From assembly GCA_002495485.1 (NCBI GenBank), contig DAFH01000159.1, forward strand, positions 2,824 to 16,806: a stretch of DNA of 13,983 bases, in the 5' to 3' direction. This document shows, one piece after another, positions 13,848-13,983 of the stretch. This DNA is from Candidatus Bathyarchaeota archaeon UBA185 (GTDB lineage: Archaea > Thermoproteota > Bathyarchaeia > 40CM-2-53-6). The translations under genes were made by a program, and so were the position numbers. Numbering within the stretch: position 1 is the first letter of the stretch; every line of letters begins with the position of its first letter. The notes under the pieces were generated by a model. It was not told where the DNA came from and searched no databases. It saw only the letters and a list, made by a program, of their open reading frames with translations.

Positions 13848-13983
13848 ATGAGACAAACACTTCCCATCTTTCTGATTCTGGTTGGAATTGCCCTTGCAGT
13901 CACCGGAGCAGTTTTTCTCGTCTCATCAGTGACTCCCGCCCAAGTGTTTGAAGGACCGGGCGTGGGCTTCAGAGTGGACCCAA
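13848..13983 (+). CDS. membrane or secreted protein, N-terminal fragment
   Basis: Only the first 45 codons lie in the window. The start ATG at 13848 is followed by MRQTLPIFLILVGIALAVTG and AVFLVSSVTPA, one hydrophobic stretch of about 22 residues after a short positive N-terminus, which is either a signal peptide or a membrane anchor. The residues after it (QVFEGPGVGFRVDP) look extracytoplasmic. The family cannot be identified from this fragment. Confidence 0.6.
   Translation, partial: MRQTLPIFLILVGIALAVTGAVFLVSSVTPAQVFEGPGVGFRVDP

Overview
The window looks like archaeal chromosome, most likely from the TACK group (Bathyarchaeia- or Thaumarchaeota-like). The taxonomic placement is an inference from gene content. 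The evidence is an Alba chromatin protein, an Lsm-like protein overlapping a beta-CASP nuclease of the RNA-processing type, a class III aminotransferase with a CxxC...CxxxC segment, an iron-sulfur type 4 uracil-DNA glycosylase, and TATA-like boxes about 30-50 nt before several starts, which fits short-leader archaeal transcription. TTG and GTG starts are common. Base composition is close to balanced, and all long reading frames have the same general character.

Layout. (1) 1-1239, minus strand: a beta-CASP/metallo-beta-lactamase nuclease that runs off the left edge, preceded by an overlapping Lsm-like gene. This is a likely RNA-processing pair. (2) 1408-3153, plus: Alba, then a PLP-dependent class III aminotransferase. 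(3) 3154-3535: a 382-base gap with a GC-rich hairpin and a cluster of GCATT motifs. (4) 3536-5219, plus: a small protein with a coiled-coil-like tail, then a phage-type terminase large subunit with all ATPase and nuclease residues. The terminase frame has no ATG, GTG or TTG start ahead of its conserved N-terminus, so the two frames may form one product through a +1 shift, or the terminase may start at a non-standard codon. No other viral gene is present. (5) 5321-6007, plus: a two-helix membrane protein of unknown function. (6) 6039-7997, minus: a GNAT acetyltransferase, a SAM methyltransferase and a NUDIX hydrolase, read leftward. (7) 8092-8421, plus: a small DUF5658-like membrane protein, divergent from the NUDIX gene across a short promoter region. 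(8) 8487-12584, plus: a MacB/LolD-type ABC exporter, with an ATPase followed 24 nt later by a very large FtsX-type permease. (9) 12633-13794, plus: a type 4 uracil-DNA glycosylase followed after 4 nt by a nucleotidyltransferase-fold protein. (10) 13848 to the right edge: the first 45 codons of a membrane or secreted protein.

Most of the window is ordinary archaeal core and accessory sequence. The part most worth a second look is the terminase island (about 3250-5220): an isolated, apparently intact packaging motor, a possible frameshift or CTG start, and a repeated motif just upstream. I see no CRISPR array, rRNA, tRNA, insertion sequence or complete provirus.
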